The notes below the pieces were generated by a model. It made no database searches, was not told the DNA's origin, and saw only the letters and a list, made by a program, of their open reading frames with translations. From Spirochaetaceae bacterium UBA4077 (GTDB lineage Bacteria; Spirochaetota; Spirochaetia; Treponematales; Rectinemataceae): a stretch of DNA of 34,389 nucleotides. The DNA lies in contig DFYR01000043.1 in assembly GCA_002383375.1 (NCBI GenBank), positions 25,524 to 59,912 on the forward strand, given 5' to 3'. This document shows, one piece after another, positions 1 to 8,171 of the stretch; the first letter of the stretch is position 1; each line of letters opens with the position of its first letter. The position numbers were made by a program, and so were the translations under genes.

Positions 1-473
1 CCCAGTTCACCTACTTCCAGCAGGCGGGCGGCATCGACCTGAAGCCGGTTTCCTCCGAGATAACCTACGGCTGCGAGCGCATAGCCATGTACCTGCAGGG
101 CGTGGACAACGTCTATGACCTGGAATGGGTCAAGGGTGTCAAGTATGGAGACATCCACCACCAGAGCGAGGTGGAGTTCTCCCGTTACAATTTTGAAGAG
201 GCTGATGTCGATATGCTGCTTCGGCTGTTCTCCATGTACGAGCAGGAGTGCATCCGCCTCGCCGAAGGGGGACTGGTGCTTCCCGCCTATGATTACGTCA
301 TGAAGTGCTCCCATGCCTTCAACCTTCTGGATGCGCGCGGCGCCATCTCGGTCACCGAACGCGCCTCTTATATCGGGAGGGTGAGAAATGTCGCCCGCCT
401 TTGCGCCGAAGGTTACTTGGCGCTCCGTGAGCGGCTCGGCTTTCCCCTTCTGAAAGGAGGGGCGCCGGCATGA
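1..473 (+). CDS. glyQ: Glycyl-tRNA synthetase alpha subunit (3' part)
   Basis: This is the C-terminal part of the alpha subunit of the bacterial alpha2-beta2 glycyl-tRNA synthetase, which charges tRNA-Gly in the cytoplasm. The frame is open from base 3 with no start inside the window, so the gene is cut by the window edge. About 156 residues are visible, roughly half of the usual length near 300. Segments typical of GlyQ are seen: FTYFQQAGGIDLKPVSSEITYG near the left edge, ERIAMYLQGV, and the C-terminal stretch ending in RLGFPLLKGG. The stop overlaps the glyS start (ATGA, 4 bases), so the two subunits are translationally coupled. I am confident of the identity. The active-site portion of the subunit is not visible. 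Confidence 0.93.
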   Translation, partial: QFTYFQQAGGIDLKPVSSEITYGCERIAMYLQGVDNVYDLEWVKGVKYGDIHHQSEVEFSRYNFEEADVDMLLRLFSMYEQECIRLAEGGLVLPAYDYVMKCSHAFNLLDARGAISVTERASYIGRVRNVARLCAEGYLALRERLGFPLLKGGAPA

Positions 474-2533
474 GAAAGGAACTTTTTCTGGAAATAGGCA
501 CGGAAGAGATTCCGGCGGCTTTCCTGCCCAAGGCCATGGCGGATTTGGATACCCTCATCCGTAAGGAACTGGAGACCGCCCGTCTTTCCCATGGAGAGGT
601 GCGGACCCTGGCGACCCCCCGCAGGCTTGCCCTCCTGGTGCGTGAGGTGGAAGACCGCCAGCCCGACGCGGAGGTTACCGCGCTCGGGCCGGCGAAGAAG
701 GTCGCCTTTGACGCGGACGGCAGGCCCACCAAGGCTGCTGAAGGCTTTGCCCGGGGCCAGGGCGTGGACGTGGCCTATCTTGCCCTGGCGACCACGGAAA
801 AGGGAGAATATGTAGCAGTCACGAAGCGCATCACCGGCCGTCCCGCAGCGGAGATCCTCACAGAGATCCTGCCCAGGGTCATCGGCGCCATTCCGTTCCG
901 CAAGTCCATGCGCTGGGGGAACCTGGATGTCCGCTTCGCCAGGCCCATGCACTGGATGGTCGCCCTCTACGACGGGGTGGTGGTGCCCTTTTCTTTCGGC
1001 GCCGTTACCAGCGGCAGCGCCTCCCGGGGCCACCGCTTCATGGCCGACGCATCCTTTCCGGTGCGTGACTTCGACCATTACCTGGACGAGTGCGAACGTC
1101 ATTTCGTCATTCCCGACCCGGAGAAACGGAAGGAGATCATCCGCCGCGAGGTGGAACAGGCGGCCCGCGCCGCGGGAGGCAGGGTGCTTCCCGATGAGGG
1201 CCTGCTTGAGCAGGTGACCTTTCTAGTGGAATATCCGAGCGTGGTATGCGGCAGCTTCTCTCCGGATTTCCTCATGGTTCCCAAGGAGGCGCTCATCACC
1301 TCCATGCGTGAACATCAGCGATATTTTTCCATTGTTGACGAGCACGGGCGGCTCCTGCCCAACTTCATAACCGTCAATAACACCCTGGCGGAGGATCCGG
1401 CCGTGGTCAGGCGTGGCAATGAGCGTGTGCTGCGCGCCCGTCTCTCCGATGCCCGTTTCTTCTTCGAGGAGGACAAGAAAGTATCCCTGGAAGATCGCGT
1501 GGAAGACCTGAAGGGCATCGTCTACCAGGCGAGGCTCGGCACCTCCCATGAGAAGATGGAACGATTCAGGAAGCTGGCGGAAGGCCTTGCTTCCCGGCTT
1601 CGTCCCGAAGTCGCCGCCAAGGTTTCCAGGGCTGCCTTTCTGGCCAAGGCCGACCTGGTAACCGGCATGGTGGGCGAATTTCCCGAGCTGCAAGGGGTGA
1701 TGGGGCGGGAATACGCCCTCATATACGGCGAGGAAGCGGATGTCGCCGTGGCCATCCATGAGCACTATCTGCCGACTCAGGCAGGAGGAGACCTTCCGTC
1801 CAGCGACATCGGGGCCTTTGTTTCCATAGCCGACAAACTGGACACCATCTGCGGTTGTTTCGGCGTGGGGCTTATCCCTACCGGCGCAGCCGACCCTTAC
1901 GCCCTGCGCCGTTCGGCGCTGGGGATTATCGCCATTATCCTGGATCGGGGATATGAACTGTCCCTGGCGGACCTTGTGGACTCATCCCTGACGCTTCTGA
2001 GGGACAAGCTTACCCGTGACGAATCCCAGGTTCGCGCCGATGTGCTGGAATTCTTCCGGGGCCGCTATGTCAATCTAATGGCCGGCCGCTACCCGTCCGA
2101 CGTGGTGGAGGCGGTTGTGGCGATTTCCTTTGATAATCTGAACGATACGGCCTCGCGCATGGCCGCCCTGGCGGAATTCCGGCAAAGGCCGGATTTCGAG
2201 CCGCTGGCGGTGGCCTTCAAGAGGGTCTGCAATATCGTGAAGGAGGGAACGGATATCCCTGTGGATGCCGGGCTTTTCCAGGAAGAGGCGGAACGGGAAT
2301 TGGCCAGGGCCTTTGACGTCGTTGCGTCCGTGGCCCGTGTCAAGACGGGCGAAAAGGACTATCTGGCGGCCCTGAGGGAAATAGCGGGTCTGAAAGGCCC
2401 GGTGGACGCCTTTTTCGACGGAGTCATGGTGATGGCCGAGGATCAACGGGTGCGCAGCAACCGGCTTGCCTTGCTTACCGGCATTGCCCGGCTGTTCAGC
2501 GCCATTGCCGATTTTTCGAGGATTTCGGCCTGA
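470..2533 (+). CDS. glyS: Glycyl-tRNA synthetase beta subunit
   Basis: This is the beta subunit of heterotetrameric glycyl-tRNA synthetase, 687 residues, the usual size for the family. The N-terminus (ELFLEIGTEEIPAAFLPKAM) is the family signature. Around residues 425-485 lies the conserved HD-like region with YLP, DKLDTICGCFGVG and PTGAADPYALRRSALG. The C-terminal third is the helical tRNA/anticodon-binding part, with RVCNIVKEG. The start is fixed by the 4-base overlap with glyQ and by a strong ribosome binding site, AAGGAGG at 454-460. Spirochaetes such as Borrelia and T. pallidum use, to my knowledge, the single-chain GlyRS, so the two-subunit form may be lineage-specific. Confidence 0.96.
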   Translation: MRKELFLEIGTEEIPAAFLPKAMADLDTLIRKELETARLSHGEVRTLATPRRLALLVREVEDRQPDAEVTALGPAKKVAFDADGRPTKAAEGFARGQGVDVAYLALATTEKGEYVAVTKRITGRPAAEILTEILPRVIGAIPFRKSMRWGNLDVRFARPMHWMVALYDGVVVPFSFGAVTSGSASRGHRFMADASFPVRDFDHYLDECERHFVIPDPEKRKEIIRREVEQAARAAGGRVLPDEGLLEQVTFLVEYPSVVCGSFSPDFLMVPKEALITSMREHQRYFSIVDEHGRLLPNFITVNNTLAEDPAVVRRGNERVLRARLSDARFFFEEDKKVSLEDRVEDLKGIVYQARLGTSHEKMERFRKLAEGLASRLRPEVAAKVSRAAFLAKADLVTGMVGEFPELQGVMGREYALIYGEEADVAVAIHEHYLPTQAGGDLPSSDIGAFVSIADKLDTICGCFGVGLIPTGAADPYALRRSALGIIAIILDRGYELSLADLVDSSLTLLRDKLTRDESQVRADVLEFFRGRYVNLMAGRYPSDVVEAVVAISFDNLNDTASRMAALAEFRQRPDFEPLAVAFKRVCNIVKEGTDIPVDAGLFQEEAERELARAFDVVASVARVKTGEKDYLAALREIAGLKGPVDAFFDGVMVMAEDQRVRSNRLALLTGIARLFSAIADFSRISA

Positions 2534-2583
2534 CCGACAGAGAGGGAATATAGAGGGGTTGAGATATAACCTCCTGTAATTCT

Positions 2584-2592
2584 TGATAAAAT
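2584..2592 (+). promoter_or_regulatory. Probable extended -10 promoter for ppdK
   Basis: TGATAAAAT lies 43 bases before the ppdK start. It fits an extended -10 element (TG-n-TAAAAT, 5 of 6 to TATAAT). No convincing -35 box is seen at 16-18 bases, as is tolerated for extended -10 promoters. The same nine bases precede rpe on the other strand (7057-7065). Confidence 0.4.
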
Positions 2593-2611
2593 GGGGCCGG
2601 AATCCGGCCCC
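2593..2611 (+). promoter_or_regulatory. GC hairpin in the ppdK leader
   Basis: GGGGCCGG pairs perfectly with CCGGCCCC across a 3-base loop. No T-run follows, so it is not a standard intrinsic terminator. It would fall at or just after the start of a transcript from the preceding -10, where it could stabilise the 5' end. It could equally be a weak end signal for glyQS. The ppdK ribosome binding site (AGGAGGA, 2624-2630) lies 13 bases downstream and stays free. Confidence 0.4.
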
Positions 2612-2635
2612 TCCAACTAACTTAGGAGGATTGGT

Positions 2636-5600
2636 ATGGCGGCAAAATATGTCTACTTCTTCGGAAACGGCAAAGCTGACGGTACTACGGATATGAAGGC
2701 CCTGCTGGGCGGCAAGGGAGCGAACCTGGCCGAAATGACAAGCATCGGGCTTCCCGTTCCACCCGGGTTCACCATTACGACCGAGGTGTGTACCGAGTTT
2801 TACAAGAACGACCGCGCCTATCCTTCCTCGCTGAAGGATGAGGTGAACCTCAATGTCCGCAAGGTGGAAGAGCTGGTCGGCAAGAGATTCGGCGATCCCG
2901 AAAAACCGCTGCTGGTGTCGGTCCGCTCGGGCGCCCGCGCTTCCATGCCGGGCATGATGGATACGGTCCTGAACCTGGGCCTGAATGATACGACCGTGCA
3001 GGGAATCATCAGCCAGAGTGGTGACGAGCGTTTCGCTTACGACGCCTATCGCCGTTTCGTACAGATGTACGCAAACGTGGTCATGGGAATGGACGGCTCT
3101 CTCCTGGAAGAGCTCCTGGAGCAGAAAAAGGAGGAGAAAGGTGTCCACCTGGACACCGACCTGACCGCCGCTGACTGGAAAGAGCTGGTGGGGAAATACA
3201 AGGCGAAGATCAAAGAGACCCTGGGCCAGGATTTTCCCGATGATCCGCAAGAGCAGCTATGGGGCGCCATCGGCGCGGTATTCGGCTCCTGGATGAACCA
3301 GCGCGCAATTACCTACCGCAGGCTGCACAACATCCCGGCGGACTGGGGAACGGCCGTCAATATCCAGGCCATGGTGTTCGGCAACATGGGGAACGATTGC
3401 GCCACCGGCGTCGCCTTTACCCGCGACCCGTCTACCGGCGAGAACTACTTCTACGGCGAGTATCTGGTGAATGCCCAGGGCGAGGACGTGGTCGCCGGCA
3501 TCAGGACCCCACAGCCCATCAACCGCGCCAAGCACAAGGAGGGCGACCTTCCGGCCATGGAAGACGTCCTTCCCGAGTGCTACCAGCAGCTTGCGAAGAT
3601 CCGCGATATCCTGGAGAAACACTACAAGGACATGCAGGACATCGAATTCACCATCGAAAAGGGCATCCTCTACATGCTCCAGACCCGCAACGGCAAACGC
3701 ACTTCCCGGGCATCCATCAAGATTGCCGTGGACATGGTGAAAGAAGGGCTCATCGATGAGAAGACCGCGGTGCTGCGCGTCTCCCCGGACCAGCTCGATC
3801 AGCTCCTCCATCCTTCACTGGACCCGAAGGCGCCCCGCACCGTTGTGGCAAAGGGGCTTCCCGCCTCACCGGGCGCGGCCAGCGGCAGTGTCGTGTTCAC
3901 CGCCGACGAGGCCGAGGCAGCCGCGAAGCTGGGCCTGAAGGTCATCCTGGTGCGAGTGGAGACCAGCCCGGAGGATATCCACGGCATGCATGCCGCCCAA
4001 GGGATACTCACCGCCCGCGGAGGCATGACCTCCCATGCGGCCGTTGTCGCCCGCGGCATGGGAAAATGCTGCGTGGCCGGCTGTGGAGAGATAAAGGTCG
4101 ACTACGCAAACAATGAATTCTCCGTGAACGGCAATGTCGTGAAGAAGGGTGACACCATCACCCTTGACGGCGGAACCGGAGAGGTGATGCTCGGCCAGGT
4201 GCCGACCGTTCCTCCCCAGCTTACGGGCGACTTCAAGACTATCATGGATTGGGTGGACAAGTACCGCAAGCTGGGCGTGCGCGCCAACGCCGACACGCCC
4301 AAGGACGCCCGGACCGCCCGCGATTTCGGCGCCGAGGGTATCGGCCTGACCCGCACCGAGCACATGTTCTTCGAGGCGGACCGCATCGCGGCTGTTCGGG
4401 AGATGATCCTGTCCGAAGACGTGGAAGGTCGCAAGAAGGCCCTGGCGAAGATCCTGCCCATGCAGAAAGGGGACTTCATTGGCATCTTCCGCGAGATGAA
4501 GGACCTGCCGGTAACCATCCGCCTCCTTGACCCGCCGCTCCACGAGTTCCTTCCCCAGGAAGACAAGGATATCGAGGCCCTTTCCAGGACCATGGGAGTG
4601 AGCGCCGAAAAGCTGAAGCACAAGGTGGAATACCTGCACGAATTCAATCCCATGCTCGGCCACCGCGGCTGCCGTCTCGGTGTCACCTTTCCGGAGATCT
4701 ACGACATGCAGGTCCAGGCCATCATGGAGGCGGCGTGCGAGCTGGTGAAAAACGAAGGGTTCACCATCGTCCCGGAGATCATGATCCCTCTCGTGGCGGT
4801 GGTGGAGGAACTGAGAGACCTCAGGGCCAATGCCGTGGCCATCTGCGAAGAGGTGCTGGCCCGCTATGGAGTAAAGGTGGACTACCTCATAGGCACCATG
4901 ATCGAGTTGCCAAGGGCTGCGCTGGTGGCCGATGAGATCGCCCGCGAGGCGGAGTTCTTCTCCTTCGGCACCAACGACCTCACCCAGATGACCCTTGGAC
5001 TCTCCAGGGACGATGCTGGGCGTTTCCTTCCGGATTATGTCATGTCCGAAAAAGAAGGCGGCAGGGCAATCTTCGCCCAGGATCCCTTCGTGTCCATCGA
5101 CCAGAGCGGCGTAGGCAAGCTGGTGAAGATGGGTATCGAAGGCGGACGCTCCACCAACGCCAAACTCAAGATTGGCATCTGCGGTGAGCATGGTGGCGAG
5201 TCCAGGAGCGTCAAGTTCTGCCACTCCGCGGGCATGAATTACGTGTCCTGCTCCCCCTACAGGGTACCCATAGCCCGGCTGGCAGCAGCCCAGGCCGTTC
5301 TTGAAGCTTCCTCGAAAAAGGCCTCAACTAAAAAGGCCCCGGCGAAAAAGGCCGCAAAGGTCGGGGTAAAGACCGCCGCTAAAGCATCCACAAAGGCTTC
5401 AGCCAAGGCTGCAGCAGCTCCCTCCAGGGGTCGGGGCAGACCCAGCACCAAGGTTGTAAAGGAAACGGCCGTAAGGGCTAGGAAAGACTCCGGCGCTAAG
5501 GCGGCTCCCAAGACAGCGTCCAAAGCTACTCCCAAGGCCACGGCCAGGAAGACGGTCAAGGCAACTGTCGCCAAGTCGGTAAAAAAGCCGGTCAAGGCGA

Positions 5601-5758
5601 ACTCCAAGGCTGCACCCAAGGTTAAGACTGCCAAGAAAGCAGCGGTAAAGCCTCTCAAGGCAAGGGCTTCGAAGGCAAAGTCGACGAAGTCGGTCAAGGC
5701 AACTGGCCAGGCCAAGCGCCCGGTGGGCAGGCCTAAAGGCTCTTCCAAGAAGGCCTAA
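2636..5758 (+). CDS. ppdK: Pyruvate, phosphate dikinase with Lys/Ala-rich tail
   Basis: PPDK interconverts pyruvate + ATP + Pi and PEP + AMP + PPi in the cytoplasm. The protein has 1040 residues, whereas the family is normally about 870-890. The nucleotide-binding domain begins with GGKGANLAEM. The phosphohistidine swivel is GGMTSHAAVVARG, with H467. The C-terminal TIM-barrel PEP/pyruvate domain holds GTMIELPRA, FFSFGTNDLTQ and GICGEHGGES, with catalytic C849. The enzyme core ends with CSPYRVPIARLAAAQAVLEA at about residue 891. Then follows an in-frame tail of about 149 residues made mostly of Lys, Ala, Ser, Thr and Pro, with AT-hook-like cores at 933-936 (RGRP) and 1031-1035 (GRPKG). The ribosome binding site AGGAGGA at 2624-2630 is 5 bases from the ATG. 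A strong terminator follows. The enzyme call is certain; the tail's role is unknown. Confidence 0.98.
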   Translation: MAAKYVYFFGNGKADGTTDMKALLGGKGANLAEMTSIGLPVPPGFTITTEVCTEFYKNDRAYPSSLKDEVNLNVRKVEELVGKRFGDPEKPLLVSVRSGARASMPGMMDTVLNLGLNDTTVQGIISQSGDERFAYDAYRRFVQMYANVVMGMDGSLLEELLEQKKEEKGVHLDTDLTAADWKELVGKYKAKIKETLGQDFPDDPQEQLWGAIGAVFGSWMNQRAITYRRLHNIPADWGTAVNIQAMVFGNMGNDCATGVAFTRDPSTGENYFYGEYLVNAQGEDVVAGIRTPQPINRAKHKEGDLPAMEDVLPECYQQLAKIRDILEKHYKDMQDIEFTIEKGILYMLQTRNGKRTSRASIKIAVDMVKEGLIDEKTAVLRVSPDQLDQLLHPSLDPKAPRTVVAKGLPASPGAASGSVVFTADEAEAAAKLGLKVILVRVETSPEDIHGMHAAQGILTARGGMTSHAAVVARGMGKCCVAGCGEIKVDYANNEFSVNGNVVKKGDTITLDGGTGEVMLGQVPTVPPQLTGDFKTIMDWVDKYRKLGVRANADTPKDARTARDFGAEGIGLTRTEHMFFEADRIAAVREMILSEDVEGRKKALAKILPMQKGDFIGIFREMKDLPVTIRLLDPPLHEFLPQEDKDIEALSRTMGVSAEKLKHKVEYLHEFNPMLGHRGCRLGVTFPEIYDMQVQAIMEAACELVKNEGFTIVPEIMIPLVAVVEELRDLRANAVAICEEVLARYGVKVDYLIGTMIELPRAALVADEIAREAEFFSFGTNDLTQMTLGLSRDDAGRFLPDYVMSEKEGGRAIFAQDPFVSIDQSGVGKLVKMGIEGGRSTNAKLKIGICGEHGGESRSVKFCHSAGMNYVSCSPYRVPIARLAAAQAVLEASSKKASTKKAPAKKAAKVGVKTAAKASTKASAKAAAAPSRGRGRPSTKVVKETAVRARKDSGAKAAPKTASKATPKATARKTVKATVAKSVKKPVKANSKAAPKVKTAKKAAVKPLKARASKAKSTKSVKATGQAKRPVGRPKGSSKKA
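5309..5755 (+). repeat. Histone-H1-like, Lys/Ala-rich tail of PPDK
   Basis: These bases encode residues 892-1040 of PPDK. The tail is built from imperfect short units such as KKA, TKA, AKAA and PKA, and almost lacks acidic and aromatic residues. It resembles the C-terminal domains of bacterial H1-like proteins (AlgP, BpH1, Hc1/Hc2 type). SRGRGRPSTK (930-939) and the end KRPVGRPKGSSKKA (1027-1040) look like AT-hooks. The DNA shows matching AAGGC-type repetition, which would favour expansion and contraction by slippage. Nucleic-acid binding is inferred from composition only. Confidence 0.8.
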
Positions 5759-5772
5759 TCTATCGTTCAAGT

Positions 5773-5810
5773 AAAAATGCCCCGGGGTTCGAAAGCCCCG
5801 GGGCATTTTT
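5773..5810. terminator. Bidirectional intrinsic terminator (ppdK / dtd)
   Basis: A perfect 15-base inverted repeat, AAAAATGCCCCGGGG and its complement, is separated by 8 bases (5788-5795). The GC core is flanked by A5 on one side and T5 on the other, so it can terminate transcription from either side. It lies between the convergent ppdK (ends 5758) and dtd (ends 5915). The remaining 5811-5914 shows no gene or clear site. Confidence 0.92.
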
Positions 5811-5914
5811 ATATTCTACTCGTCAGCCTGCCTTCTCGCCAGCCTGTCTTCCCCGCGCTGATATAGCTAAACCACTATTGAAAAGGACCTGTCGCCAAGA
5901 AAAGGGACAATGCC

Positions 5915-6376
5915 TCAAAACTGTTTTTCCGAATCCAGCAGAATGCTCACCGGCCCTTCCAGCGCCGCTTCGATATACATGATCTGACCGAAGGCTCCCT
6001 GTTCGGTATGAATTCCGAGAGAGCCCAAATGCCGCACGAAGCCCTGATAAAGCCAGAGGGCTTTATCATTGTCCGCCGCTTGGCTGAACGAAGGTCTGCG
6101 TCCCTTTCTGGCGTCGCCGTAGAGGGTGAACTGGGAGATGACCAGCACCTCCAAGCCCAGATCGAGGAGGGCGAGATTCATCTTTTCTTTCTTGTCCATG
6201 AATATCCGCAGTCCGGCTATTTTTTCGGCCATGAAGGCGGCTTCCCTCTCTCCGTCCGCCCTGCCCACACCGAGAAAAACGATAAGCCCGGCGCCGATTT
6301 TGCCCACCAGGGAGCGTGTCGCCCCCTGGCCTATAGATACGGAGGCCGAGGATACCCTCTGGACAATAGCTCTCAT
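5915..6376 (-). CDS. dtd: D-aminoacyl-tRNA deacylase
   Basis: Dtd hydrolyses D-amino acids, and mischarged glycine, from tRNA, which keeps translation homochiral. The protein has 153 residues, close to the family norm of about 145-150. It starts with the typical MRAIVQRV. The two active-site motifs are present: SQFTLYGD at 81-88 and GRRPSF at 92-97. The Gly-cisPro motif is GPVS at 141-144, where GPVT is usual. Its ATG shares one base with the rpe stop (TGATG on the minus strand), so it is co-translated as the second gene of an rpe-dtd operon. It ends against the bidirectional terminator. Confidence 0.96.
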   Translation of the reverse strand: MRAIVQRVSSASVSIGQGATRSLVGKIGAGLIVFLGVGRADGEREAAFMAEKIAGLRIFMDKKEKMNLALLDLGLEVLVISQFTLYGDARKGRRPSFSQAADNDKALWLYQGFVRHLGSLGIHTEQGAFGQIMYIEAALEGPVSILLDSEKQF

Positions 6377-7050
6377 CAGCAGACAGACCTGGGCATATAC
6401 TGAGCCCTCATCTGTTCCACAAGGGATCCGGGATTCGGGGCGCAGAAAAAGGCAGATCCCATCACCAGGATGTCTGGTCTGGCCTCAGCCACCAGCGAAG
6501 CCGTGGAGAGGCCGATTCCTCCATCCACGGAGATGAGAAACTCAGCCTTAAGTTCTGCGCGTATCTTCCTTAATTTTTTCACTTTTTCCAGGCAGAAGGG
6601 CAGAAGCTCCTGGCCCCCGTAACCGGGATTGACGGTCATGACGAGAATGAGATCGATAAAGGGCAAGAGCTCCTCTACGGCCGAAATCGCTGTCGATGGG
6701 ACGATGGAAATACCCGGCCTGCTTCCGCTGTCTCTGATTGTCTGTATGCAACGGTGAGCATGGACGCAGACCTCGGGATGGAAAGTAATGTAATCGGCAC
6801 CCGCCTCGGCGAACTCCTTGATCCGCCTATCGGGCTGTTCAACCATGAGATGAGCATCCAGAGGAAGCCTGGTGCGCTTTCTTATGTCCTGCACCATCTT
6901 GGCACCGAAGGTGATCGGCGGGACGAAATGGCCGTCCATGACATCGAGGTGAACCCAGTCCGATCCACTCTGTTCTATGGTGCGAAGCGCCGAATCAATA
7001 TCGGCGAAGTCGGCTGAGAGAATCGAAGGAGCAATGAGCGGTTTTTGCAT
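6376..7050 (-). CDS. rpe: Ribulose-phosphate 3-epimerase
   Basis: Rpe interconverts ribulose 5-phosphate and xylulose 5-phosphate in the pentose phosphate pathway. The 224 residues form a TIM barrel of normal length. Visible motifs are IAPSILSADFA at the N-terminus, VHLDVMDGHFVP with H34 and D36, DAHLMV with H67, VMTVNPGYGGQ at 137-147 and SVDGGI with D176. H34, D36, H67 and D176 are the expected metal and catalytic residues. The start is fixed by the conserved N-terminus. No Shine-Dalgarno is visible before it (AAAATTAAAGC-ATG), and the predicted promoter would start the RNA at or next to the ATG. The gene is first in rpe-dtd and diverges from the TPR gene. Confidence 0.96.
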   Translation of the reverse strand: MQKPLIAPSILSADFADIDSALRTIEQSGSDWVHLDVMDGHFVPPITFGAKMVQDIRKRTRLPLDAHLMVEQPDRRIKEFAEAGADYITFHPEVCVHAHRCIQTIRDSGSRPGISIVPSTAISAVEELLPFIDLILVMTVNPGYGGQELLPFCLEKVKKLRKIRAELKAEFLISVDGGIGLSTASLVAEARPDILVMGSAFFCAPNPGSLVEQMRAQYMPRSVC

Positions 7051-7056
7051 GCTTTA

Positions 7057-7085
7057 ATTTTATCATGGAGCAGCTGCGCTGGGAA
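7057..7085 (-). promoter_or_regulatory. Predicted rpe promoter
   Basis: On the minus strand the -10 is TAAAAT (7062-7057), preceded by TG (extended -10). The -35 is TTCCCA (7085-7080), 4 of 6 to TTGACA, with a 17-base spacer. Transcription would begin near base 7050, the first base of the rpe ATG, which suggests a leaderless or nearly leaderless message. Confidence 0.45.
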
Positions 7086-7155
7086 GCGAAGGCCGCAGCC
7101 GCTTGCCCTCTACTATCCGCATCTTGAGCCTCTGGGAGCGGTTTTCGAGCATCGA

Positions 7156-7185
7156 TTGACTCTGCCCTCCGCGATCGGGTAGTAT
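7156..7185 (+). promoter_or_regulatory. Predicted promoter of the TPR-greA unit
   Basis: TTGACT (7156-7161, 5 of 6) and TAGTAT (7180-7185, 4 of 6) are separated by 18 bases, a plausible sigma-70 promoter. The -10 covers the ATG at 7184, so the message would begin near 7192. Translation then more likely starts at the ATG at 7220. Confidence 0.5.
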
Positions 7186-7219
7186 GATTTATTACAGCGA
7201 TATTCGGAATTGGATAAGC

Positions 7220-8158
7220 ATGCAAAATCAGGACCGCGTTTCATCCTTGCTCGCGTCGGGCTATGAGTGTCTCAAGAATGCCGATCTTGGTTCGGCGCTC
7301 AAAGCCTTTGATCAGGCGATGCACGAGGACTTCGACAACCCTGAGGTTCTTTTCGCGATGAAATGCGCCCAGTTCTGGAGCGGCATGCTTGAGGAGCTTT
7401 CCGGGCTTGAAACCGCCCTGGGCAAGGGTGACCGTATCGTGGCGCGCTGGAAATCCTTCCAGGATTTTTTGACAAGGATCCCCGGGGATTTCGAAAAGGC
7501 GCTCTACGCCTTTAAGCGCCTCGCCTTCGGGCTTTCCCTGGACTTCTACCTCTCGGTTCCCGATGAGGTAAAGAGCTCCCTGGGAGCAGAATTCGATTTT
7601 CGCCTGGGAAGATGCAGAAAAGCTCTGGGCGACTACGAGACGGCCTTGCAGCACCTTGAAAGGGCTGCGAAGTTCAAGAAGGACGATGCGCGCTATATGG
7701 CTGAACTGGCTGACTGCCAAGCCCTTTCGGGCGAGCAGCGGATTTCGAAAACTCTTTTCAGGGAAGCCTTTTTTATTGCTCCGGACAAGGTCGATCTGGA
7801 ACTGCTGGAGTCCGACATGATCAGAAAGCTCATACAGCGGACTCAGGAGATGCAAGGGAGCACCAAGGAGCTTCCTGAATGGATTCCTGTGTACGGGGAG
7901 CTTTCGGGGCTTTTTGGACTTGCCCGGGAGCTGACTCCATCGGAACGCTCCCGGCTCACCTCATCCATATTCCAGCTTGAAAATGACATCAGGGAGAACC
8001 CCTCCCTGGAACAGAGCCTGAAGCCCAGGCTTTTAAATAGGTATTTTTGGCTGCTGCGTCATTACGAAGCCACCGGCGCCGAACAGGCCAAACTTGACAA
8101 GACTTTGCAGAAAATCCGGCTGCTCGATGAGAACATCTTCAAGCAGTATGAATCTTAG
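7220..8158 (+). CDS. TPR-like protein of unknown function
   Basis: I do not recognise a named family. The product has 312 residues and no signal peptide or membrane segment, so it is probably cytoplasmic. TPR-like helix pairs are visible at residues 8-40 (GYECLKNADLGSALKAFDQA) and about 125-175 (RLGRCRKALGDYETALQHLERA, then a further repeat ending in LFREAFFIAPD). The rest is helical and charged. An in-frame ATG exists at 7184, but it overlaps the predicted -10, so 7220 is preferred; neither has a strong ribosome binding site. The stop is 13 bases before greA and the two probably form one operon. A role as a GreA or RNA polymerase partner is only a guess from position. Confidence 0.8.
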   Translation: MQNQDRVSSLLASGYECLKNADLGSALKAFDQAMHEDFDNPEVLFAMKCAQFWSGMLEELSGLETALGKGDRIVARWKSFQDFLTRIPGDFEKALYAFKRLAFGLSLDFYLSVPDEVKSSLGAEFDFRLGRCRKALGDYETALQHLERAAKFKKDDARYMAELADCQALSGEQRISKTLFREAFFIAPDKVDLELLESDMIRKLIQRTQEMQGSTKELPEWIPVYGELSGLFGLARELTPSERSRLTSSIFQLENDIRENPSLEQSLKPRLLNRYFWLLRHYEATGAEQAKLDKTLQKIRLLDENIFKQYES

Positions 8159-8171
8159 TGAGGAGAACGCT

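Noticed and set aside
5811..5914. Possible small gene or RNA between ppdK and dtd
   Set aside because: No start with a ribosome binding site, no hairpin beyond the terminator, and no promoter-like pair was found.
8094..8171. Earlier in-frame start for greA
   Set aside because: It lies within the TPR gene and has no ribosome binding site, whereas the ATG at 8172 has GAGGAG at 6 bases.
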